Virus record (IMG/VR): IMGVR_UViG_3300027659_000017
Location: 1 to 64,000 of that record
Strand: one strand, 5' to 3'
Source of the DNA: a virus
DNA: 64,000 nt
Each line of letters starts with the position of its first letter. Position 1 is the first letter of the stretch. Below the pieces are notes generated by a model. The model did no database searches and was not told the origin of the DNA. It saw only the letters and a list, made by a program, of their open reading frames with translations. The translations under genes were made by a program, and so were the position numbers. Shown in pieces: positions 6,369 to 13,074 of the stretch.

Positions 6369-6585
6369 AGAAAGGTGGCAAGCAAAGACACCTAAGTTCT
6401 GGAAAAGAGTCCAAAGATGGGCTATTATTACAGGAGCTGTAGCAGGAATTATTATTGCAGCACCGGTAACATTACCAGCAGCTGTCATTACAACAGCAAC
6501 TTATTTGGTAACTGTAAGTGCAACATTAGCTACAGCATCCCAATTAACAGTAGATGACAAAGAAATTGATAACACACAAAAATAA
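6349..6585 (+). CDS. Small membrane protein of the lysis cassette
   Basis: This is a 78-residue protein. A basic N-terminus with TPKFWKRVQRWAIITG is followed by two short hydrophobic stretches (AGIIIAAPVTLPAAVI and LVTVSATLATASQL). Proteins with this KFWKRVQ start and two membrane passes are common next to the lysis genes of Bacteroidota phages. It may be a second holin, a holin regulator or a pinholin-type protein. It overlaps the holin gene by 20 bases, which suggests coupled translation. Confidence 0.6.
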   Translation: MKDKNLKERWQAKTPKFWKRVQRWAIITGAVAGIIIAAPVTLPAAVITTATYLVTVSATLATASQLTVDDKEIDNTQK

Positions 6586-6590
6586 AAACC

Positions 6591-6893
6591 ATGGCAAAGA
6601 AAACCGTAAAAGTAAAAGACATTGAAGTAGAAGTGAAGACTAAGAAAGTCAAAGCTAAAGTAGTTAAGAAAGACAAGAAGGTTGACGTAGTAGTTGATAC
6701 TCCTAAAGTAGATGTAGAAATTCACAAAGATGAAGAAGTAAAAGAGATCATCTTTGACAGTGAGAAACTGGATGTTCAAGTTACAAAAACTGAAGAGGGA
6801 ACAACTGTTAAAGTTGAAGCTGCTAATCCTGCAATGGAAAGACTAGGTAACTGGTTAGGCAAACTGTTTAAAAAGAATCTTGATAAGAAGTAA
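6591..6893 (+). CDS. Highly charged Lys/Val-rich protein
   Basis: This is a 100-residue protein. Residues 1-60 are almost entirely alternating Lys, Val, Glu and Asp (VKVKDIEVEVKTKKVKAKV), compatible with a long beta-hairpin or a low-complexity stretch. The C-terminus ends in an amphipathic helix (AMERLGNWLGKLFKKNLDKK). No family is recognised. It lies between the small membrane protein and the amidase, each within about 6 bases, so a lysis-associated role, perhaps contacting the membrane through the C-terminal helix, is inferred. Confidence 0.5.
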   Translation: MAKKTVKVKDIEVEVKTKKVKAKVVKKDKKVDVVVDTPKVDVEIHKDEEVKEIIFDSEKLDVQVTKTEEGTTVKVEAANPAMERLGNWLGKLFKKNLDKK

Positions 6894-6894
6894 G

Positions 6895-7578
6895 ATGGCT
6901 GAATTGGATTTAAGCAAAATCAAACATGTTGCATTAAAAGAAGGTCAGTACTTTAGAGAAGAGATAAAGAAAGTACAGATCGTGTTGCATCATACTGCAG
7001 GAAACTCTTCTGCTCCTGCAACTATTCAGAACTGGAACAATGATGATAGAGGTAGAATAGCTACATGTATTGTTGTATCTGGTAAAGGACAATCTACAGG
7101 AACCTATGATGGAGAGATCTGTCAGTGTTTTAGTTCTAAATACTGGGCATATCACTTAGGTCTTAAACAAGATGTATTCAGAGCTCAAGGTGTTCCTTAT
7201 AAATCTATTGATCCAATTGCAATAGGAATTGAAATTTGCAACTGGGGACCACTTACATTAAAAGGCAACAAGTTTTACAACTATGTAGATAGAGAAGTTG
7301 CTCTCGACCAAGTGTGTGCTTTGGACAAACCCTACAAGGGACATTTGTATTACCATGCATACACAGATGCACAGATTGAATCAGTAAGACAATTGCTAGA
7401 ATACTGGGGAAAGGTACACAACATTCCATTGATTTATAATGAACAAGATATGTGGGGTGTTTCTAAGAATGCATTAAGTGCAGTGCCAGGTGTGTATACT
7501 CATAACTCCTATAGAAAGGATAAGAGTGACATATCTCCACAACCTAAGATGATAGCAATGCTTAAAACTTTGAAATAA
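6895..7578 (+). CDS. Endolysin, N-acetylmuramoyl-L-alanine amidase (Amidase_2 type)
   Basis: This 227-residue protein has the features of T7-lysozyme-like zinc amidases. The motif VLHHTAG is at about residues 30-36 (first zinc histidine), WAYHLG near 83-88, and a C-terminal GHLYYHAYTDAQI near 149-161, with the segment IDPIAIGIEICNWG in between. It would cleave the amide bond between muramic acid and the peptide in host peptidoglycan. There is no signal peptide, so it depends on the holin. I prefer the ATG at 6895 over the in-frame one at 6880, which lies inside the preceding gene. The C-terminal 60 residues carry no recognised cell-wall binding domain. Confidence 0.85.
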   Translation: MAELDLSKIKHVALKEGQYFREEIKKVQIVLHHTAGNSSAPATIQNWNNDDRGRIATCIVVSGKGQSTGTYDGEICQCFSSKYWAYHLGLKQDVFRAQGVPYKSIDPIAIGIEICNWGPLTLKGNKFYNYVDREVALDQVCALDKPYKGHLYYHAYTDAQIESVRQLLEYWGKVHNIPLIYNEQDMWGVSKNALSAVPGVYTHNSYRKDKSDISPQPKMIAMLKTLK

Positions 7579-7736
7579 TGAAATTTAGAAATAGCTGGAA
7601 AAATCATAAACCTAACTGGAAGACAATAACTATAAGATGTAGACTATCTTTATTAGATATCTTATCCTTAGAGATTGATCCTTCTAGATCATTTTACTCA
7701 ATAACCATTTTAAACTTTACACTTAAAAACAGATAA
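7578..7736 (+). CDS. Small basic protein after the endolysin
   Basis: This is a 52-residue frame that starts within the endolysin stop (TAATG) and ends 1 base before the next gene. It begins MKFRNSWKNHKPNWKTITIR and has a central helix (LSLLDILSLEI). The exact fit between neighbours suggests a real gene. No family is recognised. A role in lysis control is possible. Confidence 0.4.
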   Translation: MKFRNSWKNHKPNWKTITIRCRLSLLDILSLEIDPSRSFYSITILNFTLKNR

Positions 7737-7737
7737 C

Positions 7738-8106
7738 ATGAAAAATCAGTCAATAAAACCTATTGGTAAATATGAAGTTGGCGGTACCAATGAGGATGAA
7801 TGCATGGAAGTATATACTGATGCAAATGGTAAACCAAAAAAAAGAAGAAAAAAAGGTTGTGGATATGCTGCCTCACAAAGGTATAATAAGAAACAACAAG
7901 GAAAAGCAAAAAGAAGAGAAACAATTGGAAAAGTTGTTGCTGGAGTAGGTGCTGCAGGTGCAGCAACTGCTGCTTATCTTAGTAATATCTTTGGTGTAAA
8001 AGACAAAGTAAAAGCTGCTCTTAACAATAATAAAGTTGGAGGAACCGTAAAAAAGAAAAGTGGAGGTCCTGTTAAAAGAACTCGTACTGCAATCAAAAAG
8101 AAATAA
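7738..8106 (+). CDS. Small basic protein with Gly-Gly motifs
   Basis: This is a 122-residue, very Lys-rich protein. It has a hydrophobic Ala/Gly-rich segment near residues 67-83 (VVAGVGAAGAATAAYLS), which may span a membrane, and a basic C-terminus. Three x-Gly-Gly motifs occur: KYEVGGTNE near residue 12, and NNKVGGTVKKKSGGPVK near 99-112. The same motif type recurs in the basic virion-type proteins at 19933-22734 and in the giant proteins from 39101 on. I infer that it belongs to the same group of packaged internal proteins. It is followed by a strong terminator. Confidence 0.55.
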   Translation: MKNQSIKPIGKYEVGGTNEDECMEVYTDANGKPKKRRKKGCGYAASQRYNKKQQGKAKRRETIGKVVAGVGAAGAATAAYLSNIFGVKDKVKAALNNNKVGGTVKKKSGGPVKRTRTAIKKK

Positions 8107-8124
8107 ATCCACTCAAACTATAGT

Positions 8125-8157
8125 AATCCAGGTATCTTTATTACCTGGATTTTTTTT
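8125..8157 (+). terminator. Terminator
   Basis: A perfect 10-pair stem AATCCAGGTA (8125-8134) / TACCTGGATT (8142-8151) is followed by T residues. It ends the operon that includes the lysis genes. Confidence 0.85.
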
Positions 8158-8168
8158 GTTTAAACAAT

Positions 8169-8196
8169 TTGGGTTTAAACTATTATTGTATATTTG
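8169..8196 (+). promoter_or_regulatory. Promoter for the packaging operon
   Basis: TTG (8169-8171) and TATATTTG (8189-8196) are 17 bases apart, a perfect match to the Bacteroidota TAnnTTTG -7 box. It lies 23 bases upstream of the ATG at 8219. Confidence 0.65.
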
Positions 8197-8218
8197 TCTA
8201 AACATTAATTAATATATT

Positions 8219-8512
8219 ATGAAAAACCAACAAGAAGAACAACTGACACCTGAACAGTTAGAGGCAAGAAGAGATGAAATGAAAAACTTCTATGAGTCAT
8301 CTATTCCTTATCTTGAAGCTCAAGCAAAGTATGAGAAGTTACTTACTGATGTAGAAGAGTCAAGATACAAAAGAGCTACTATGCAAATTCAGTATGCAAC
8401 TATGATGGCTGCAACTCAAGGAGCAGATCTAGATGAAGAAGATGATGACATGCCAGAACAACCAGTTGCACCAGCACCGGCAGCAGGGAATAAAAAGTTA
8501 AAGAGAGGTTAA
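8219..8512 (+). CDS. Acidic coiled-coil protein
   Basis: This is a 97-residue protein with a long helical region (about residues 5-70) and an acidic, proline-rich tail (EEDDDMPEQPVAPAPAAG). No family is recognised. It is the first gene of the packaging operon and ends in an ATG overlap with the next gene. It may be a small virion or packaging helper protein; a scaffold-like role is also possible. Confidence 0.5.
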   Translation: MKNQQEEQLTPEQLEARRDEMKNFYESSIPYLEAQAKYEKLLTDVEESRYKRATMQIQYATMMAATQGADLDEEDDDMPEQPVAPAPAAGNKKLKRG

Positions 8513-8892
8513 TGGCTCTTGTTAATCAAGTACAGAAAAGGGTTAAAATGCCCAAATGGGATATTGTTAAATTTCAGATTCTTACTCATTGTTATATTAA
8601 TCGTATAACAATGAGTGAATCTGATCTTGACTGTCTGACTTTATTGAGTTTTAATCAACCAGTAGAGCTAAGTAATTTTTGTCTTGATGCATCTTCTGAA
8701 GAGGATTGGATTTTTAAGTCTCCTCAAACAGTAAGAAACAGTATTAATAAATCTGAGAAAACTGGATTAATAGTTAAGGATGCCGGTAACAAGAAAGTTA
8801 TTATGCTTAATCCTAATTTAAAAATCCAAACCGAAGGTACCATATTACTAGACTTTAAATTTTTAGGAAATGATACCGAAGAAAGCAAGTAA
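8512..8892 (+). CDS. Probable winged-helix DNA-binding protein
   Basis: This is a 126-residue protein. A helical first half is followed by SPQTVRNSINKSEKTGLIVKD at about residues 66-86, then KVIMLNPNLKI, which reads as a recognition helix plus the wing of a winged helix-turn-helix. Its position upstream of the terminase and next to an HU/IHF-like gene would suit a DNA-recognition role, such as a small terminase or a late regulator, but neither can be shown. It overlaps the next gene by 23 bases. Confidence 0.45.
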   Translation: MALVNQVQKRVKMPKWDIVKFQILTHCYINRITMSESDLDCLTLLSFNQPVELSNFCLDASSEEDWIFKSPQTVRNSINKSEKTGLIVKDAGNKKVIMLNPNLKIQTEGTILLDFKFLGNDTEESK

Positions 8893-9277
8893 ATTATACA
8901 AGGAACTTACAAAAGAATTTGACGTTTCAGAGGATTTAGTTGAGAACTTAGTGGAGTTATACTATAAGACATTAAGAAAAAACTTAAGTAGTCTCAGTGA
9001 GCTGAGAATAAATGCAGACGGTCTAGGTCATTTTGTGATCAAGATACAAAAGGTAAAGAAAGCAATACCTCACTATGAGAAGGTTTTAAATAATCATGAC
9101 ACATCAACTTTTGGTGCTTATCATAATAAGAAGAGTGTTGAAGAGAAGTTAGAACTTTTGAATAAGATTAATGAAAAAGTAGAGAAAGAGTTAACTAAAC
9201 GTAAAAACTTTAAGGATGAGAAATACTCTAAAATTAATTTGGAACAACAGGAAGCAGATCCTGGAGGGGATAACTAA
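8870..9277 (+). CDS. HU/IHF-like DNA-binding protein
   Basis: This is a 135-residue protein. Residues 5-65 follow the HU/IHF N-terminal pattern: two helices (KLYKELTKEFDVSEDLVENL, then a helix through about 42), a strand around LRINADGLGHFVIKI, equivalent to the V.LPGFG.F motif of HU, and the start of a basic arm (QKVKKAIPHY). The C-terminal half is a charged coiled coil. crAss-like genomes are known to encode IHF-like subunits among their structural genes. It may bend DNA during packaging or inside the capsid. A second candidate lies at 31416. Confidence 0.55.
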   Translation: MIPKKASKLYKELTKEFDVSEDLVENLVELYYKTLRKNLSSLSELRINADGLGHFVIKIQKVKKAIPHYEKVLNNHDTSTFGAYHNKKSVEEKLELLNKINEKVEKELTKRKNFKDEKYSKINLEQQEADPGGDN

Positions 9278-9515
9278 TACAGTAATTAGAGATGAAACTG
9301 TAGAAGAAATTGCCAGGTTAAGATATTCTATTTGTGACGAATGTCCAAGTAAAGGAAGAAAGTGTGCAGTAAAAGGTACGGCACCATGTTGTAATGAATG
9401 TGGATGTTCACTTAACTTTAAGACCAGGTCACTTGCATCTGAATGCCCATTGGGTAAATGGGAAGCAATTGCTACAGTAGAGGAAGAAGATAAATTGGAT
9501 AATTTAGAAGATTAA
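9216..9515 (+). CDS. Zinc-ribbon-like small protein
   Basis: This is a 99-residue protein whose middle carries CDECPSKGRKC, APCCNECGC and ASECPLGKW (about residues 40-82), a pattern of four Cys pairs that should bind zinc. It resembles the small phage and bacterial family annotated DUF6171. The start codon lies 62 bases inside the preceding gene; no later ATG would keep the helical N-terminus. The role is unknown, but the family is common next to packaging genes in crAss-like phages. Confidence 0.65.
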   Translation: MRNTLKLIWNNRKQILEGITNTVIRDETVEEIARLRYSICDECPSKGRKCAVKGTAPCCNECGCSLNFKTRSLASECPLGKWEAIATVEEEDKLDNLED

Positions 9516-9518
9516 GAT

Positions 9519-10349
9519 ATGATTGTATTTAATGCAGATGATCACAGCTATAAAAGTATAGATGATGAGAATATAAAATGGATAAGTGTAACTACACTTG
9601 TTTCACATTTTAAGAAACCTTTTGATGCAAAGAAGATTGCAGCTAAAGTTACTAAGAACAAAAATTCTAAATGGTTTGGGATTGATCCGGTTAGCATTCA
9701 GAAAATTTGGGATAGTGAAGCTGATAGATCTATTGTATTAGGAAGTTGGTATCATAATCAAAGAGAAGCTGATTTATGTGCATTAGCATCTATGGAAAGA
9801 GAAGGTGTTACAGTTCCTGTATTCAAACCAAATGAAGTTAAAGAAGGTGTTAAAGTAGCACCTTTACAAAAATTAGAACCAGGTGTTTACCCAGAACACA
9901 TGGTCTATCTTAGGTCTGCAGGTATCTGTGGCCAATCAGATTTAGTAGAAGTAGTCAATGGTAAAGTAAATATCATTGACTACAAAACTAACAAGGAAAT
10001 CAAGAAAGAATCATATGTAAACTATGAGGGAATATCTGATAAGATGGCACCTCCTGTAGATAGCTTAGATGATTGTAATTTCTATCACTATGCACTACAG
10101 CTTAGTATTTATATGTATATTATACTAAAGCATAATCCTAAACTTAAGCCGGGAAGAATATTCATTCATCATATTACTTTTGAAATTGAAAAGGAAGATG
10201 AGTGGGGATACCCGGTAACTAAAAGAGATGTTAATGGAGAACCAATTGTTAAAGAAGTCCTACCAATGGCAGTACCTTATTTAATTGATGAGGTGCTTGC
10301 AATTTTTCATTACATTCAGGACAACAAAGACAAAATAAAAAAGAAATGA
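9519..10349 (+). CDS. PD-(D/E)XK family nuclease
   Basis: This is a 276-residue protein. The sequence GSWYHNQREADL (about residues 76-87) corresponds to the G..xH...E motif. SAGICGQSDLVEV with Asp141, then NIIDYKTNK with Asp154 and Lys156, form the D...DxK active site. ALQLSIYMYII (about 192-202) is the Q..Y motif of RecB/Cas4-like nucleases. Members cut DNA exonucleolytically or process ends. It lies just upstream of the terminase, as similar nucleases do in crAss-like genomes, so it may process DNA for packaging or recombination. The next gene starts inside its stop (ATGA). Confidence 0.8.
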   Translation: MIVFNADDHSYKSIDDENIKWISVTTLVSHFKKPFDAKKIAAKVTKNKNSKWFGIDPVSIQKIWDSEADRSIVLGSWYHNQREADLCALASMEREGVTVPVFKPNEVKEGVKVAPLQKLEPGVYPEHMVYLRSAGICGQSDLVEVVNGKVNIIDYKTNKEIKKESYVNYEGISDKMAPPVDSLDDCNFYHYALQLSIYMYIILKHNPKLKPGRIFIHHITFEIEKEDEWGYPVTKRDVNGEPIVKEVLPMAVPYLIDEVLAIFHYIQDNKDKIKKK

Positions 10350-10864
10350 GTTTTACTAGACTATTTGATGTACAGAATGGAGTAGTTATTCCTACTGAAC
10401 ATTGCTATACACTAAAGGCACTTAAAGATGTAATGGATGAATACCCTGAAGAGTATCTTAAAATATACATGTATTTGTTTTATATGTGTTGTCCTAATCC
10501 CGATCTTAATCCTTTTTTCTTTACTCCGGATATTGATAAAGAAGCACTTATTATAGAACAAATAAATGGGGATTTCTCTACTGAAGATGACACAATCTAT
10601 ACAGCATTAAGATTCTGTGAGAGGATGTATGAAACACCTACATCCAGAGCTTACAAAGGAATTGCATCTATGCTAGATAGATTAGGGAGATATATGGAAA
10701 CTAGTCAGATTACTACGGGTAGAGATGGTAACTTTAACTCTTTAATTGCTGCAGCTAAGAACTATGATGCAATTAGACAATCATTTAAGGGTGCTTACAA
10801 AGATCTTCAAGATGAGCAACAGAGTAAAGTAAGAGGTGGACAAGGACTAGCATATGATATGTAA
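10346..10864 (+). CDS. Conserved protein upstream of terminase
   Basis: This is a 172-residue mainly helical protein. It contains YLKIYMYLFYMCCPNPDLNP (about residues 32-51), a helix and Cys/Pro-rich turn that I associate with genes directly before TerL in crAss-like phages. The C-terminus is a long helix (SLIAAAKNYDAIRQSFKGAY) with a KVRGGQG tail. The overlaps with both neighbours show coupling. By position it is a candidate terminase small subunit or packaging adaptor, which is an inference from gene order only. Confidence 0.5.
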   Translation: MSFTRLFDVQNGVVIPTEHCYTLKALKDVMDEYPEEYLKIYMYLFYMCCPNPDLNPFFFTPDIDKEALIIEQINGDFSTEDDTIYTALRFCERMYETPTSRAYKGIASMLDRLGRYMETSQITTGRDGNFNSLIAAAKNYDAIRQSFKGAYKDLQDEQQSKVRGGQGLAYDM

Positions 10865-13068
10865 TGAGTGAGATTTACCAAGACATACCAACCTATGACA
10901 ACGGAACGTGGACAAAAACTAGTTTTGAATCCAGACAAGACTTCACTGACTTCATCTTTAATTTATTTAAAGAACCAGGTCAGTACAACTTCAACGAAAC
11001 AACCAATGAAGTATTCATATCTGAATCTAAAAAATTCAAACGTGATGGAGTATACTGCACAGCTCCCTTCAAATCAAGAGACTTCATAACTTACTGGGAT
11101 GACCAGAAAGATAAATGTCGAAAAGGTATAATTGTAAAAGATGATAGTAACACATGGTTTGTATGTAGAGAATACTACATGTGGTTAAACTTTCTACCAA
11201 TCTTTGACAAAGAAGAACAGAACTTTGGTTTTGCTAAAATTAGAGATGCTCAGTATCATTTGGCACTCTATGAACTTCTTGCAGAACTAAACTATAAACA
11301 TGCTGCTATATTAAAGAAACGTCAGATTGCATCTTCTTACTACCACATGGGTAAGTTTATAAATCAACAGTGGTTTGAAGCAGGGGTTACTTTAAAGATG
11401 GGAGCCTCACTCAAAGACTACATCAATGAGAAAGGATCATGGAAATTCCTACAAGAATATGCTGCATTTTTAAATGAACATACTGCATGGTATAGACCTA
11501 TGTCACCAGACAAGGTAATGATGTGGCAGCAAAAGATTGAAGTAAGAAAAGGAGACAGAAAAAATGAGGTTGGTCTCAAGGGTACCATACAAGGTATGTC
11601 TTTTGAGAAAGATCCAACAAATGGTGTAGGGGGTCCAGTTAAATACTTCTTCCATGAGGAAGCCGGGATTGCACCTAAGATGGATCAGACATACGAGTAT
11701 ATGAGACCAGCAATGAGATCTGGTTTGATGACTACAGGGATGTTTATTGCTGCAGGATCTGTAGGTGACTTGTCTCAATGTTATCCGTTGAAGGATATGA
11801 TTCAAAATCCAACTGCAAAAGATATCTATGCAGTACATACCAACTTGATTGATGGAAAAGGTACAGAAGGTTACTCAGGTTTGTTTATTCCTGAGCAATG
11901 GTCAATGCCACCGTACATAGATGAATATGGTAATTCACTTGTAGAAGAAGCATTAGAAGCTTTGGAGGATCAGTTTAGACAATGGAAAGAAGAATTAAAT
12001 CCTGAAGACTACCAGCTAAGAATCTCACAGCACCCAAGAAATATTAAGGAAGCATTTGACCATAGAACAGTTTCTGTATTCCCACCACATCTACTTGCTG
12101 CACAAGATAGACGAATTGAAGAAAAGGAATATGGTTATGAATTCCTTGATATATCTACTGATGTAGATGGGAAACCGGTTGTTACTAAAAGCAACAAAAG
12201 TCCAATAAAGGATTTCCCAATTAAAAAGAAAACAGAAGACAAAACAGGATGTGTTGTAGTATGGGAAAGACCAGTGGCAGAACCTACATTTGGTATGTAT
12301 TATGCATCTATTGACCCCGTATCTGAAGGTAAAACAAATACATCTGACTCATTGTGTTCTATCTATGTGATGAAAGCTCCTATTGAAGTAACCAAGGTTA
12401 CCGGTGTAGAGACAGAAACATACATAGAACAAGGTAAGATTGTAGCTGCATGGTGTGGTAGATATGATGATATAAATCAAACTCACAAACAATTAGAGTT
12501 AATCATTGAGTGGTATAATGCATGGACACTGGTGGAAAACAACATCTCATTGTTTATCCAGTACATGATCCAAAGGAGAAAACAAAAGTATCTGGTACCT
12601 AAGAGTCAGATTATGTTCTTAAAAGATCTTGGTTCTAACACTAATGTATTCCAGGAGTACGGTTGGAAAAATACAGGTACTCTATTCAAAGCACACCTTC
12701 TAAGTTATGCTATTGAATTTACTAGAGAGGAATTAGATCAAGAATTAAAACCTGATGGTACTGTAGTAAGAACTACATATGGTATAGAAAGGATTCCGGA
12801 TCCAATGCTTATCAAAGAAATGAGAGAATATGCTGACGGAGTCAATGTGGATAGACTAGTTTCTTTTGCAGCTCTTGTATCATTTATGAAAATACAGCAG
12901 TCTAACAGGGGTTATACTAAAACTGTTATCATGGATGATGTAGCCAAAAACTTGCAAAAGTCAGAAAATTTGTTTAAATTAAATAAGAGTCCGTTTAGAC
13001 ATATGGGTGGTGGTATGAAAAATACAAATGGTGGATTCAAAAGATCTGCATTTAAAAATATTAAATAA
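10864..13068 (+). CDS. terL: Terminase large subunit
   Basis: This is a 734-residue packaging motor. The ATPase part has a deviant Walker A-like segment, LKKRQIASSYYHMG (about residues 150-163), where other terminases have a R/K-rich P-loop. VKYFFHEEAG (about 259-268) is a Walker B strand with catalytic glutamate. The nuclease domain begins with MYYASIDPVSEGKTNTSD (about 479-496, Asp at 484) and includes a later acidic YADGVNVDRLVSF segment near 658-670. The protein cuts concatemers and drives DNA into the prohead through the portal encoded next. The length suits crAss-like enzymes. The gap to the portal gene is 6 bases. Confidence 0.9.
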   Translation: MSEIYQDIPTYDNGTWTKTSFESRQDFTDFIFNLFKEPGQYNFNETTNEVFISESKKFKRDGVYCTAPFKSRDFITYWDDQKDKCRKGIIVKDDSNTWFVCREYYMWLNFLPIFDKEEQNFGFAKIRDAQYHLALYELLAELNYKHAAILKKRQIASSYYHMGKFINQQWFEAGVTLKMGASLKDYINEKGSWKFLQEYAAFLNEHTAWYRPMSPDKVMMWQQKIEVRKGDRKNEVGLKGTIQGMSFEKDPTNGVGGPVKYFFHEEAGIAPKMDQTYEYMRPAMRSGLMTTGMFIAAGSVGDLSQCYPLKDMIQNPTAKDIYAVHTNLIDGKGTEGYSGLFIPEQWSMPPYIDEYGNSLVEEALEALEDQFRQWKEELNPEDYQLRISQHPRNIKEAFDHRTVSVFPPHLLAAQDRRIEEKEYGYEFLDISTDVDGKPVVTKSNKSPIKDFPIKKKTEDKTGCVVVWERPVAEPTFGMYYASIDPVSEGKTNTSDSLCSIYVMKAPIEVTKVTGVETETYIEQGKIVAAWCGRYDDINQTHKQLELIIEWYNAWTLVENNISLFIQYMIQRRKQKYLVPKSQIMFLKDLGSNTNVFQEYGWKNTGTLFKAHLLSYAIEFTREELDQELKPDGTVVRTTYGIERIPDPMLIKEMREYADGVNVDRLVSFAALVSFMKIQQSNRGYTKTVIMDDVAKNLQKSENLFKLNKSPFRHMGGGMKNTNGGFKRSAFKNIK

Positions 13069-13074
13069 CAAGTT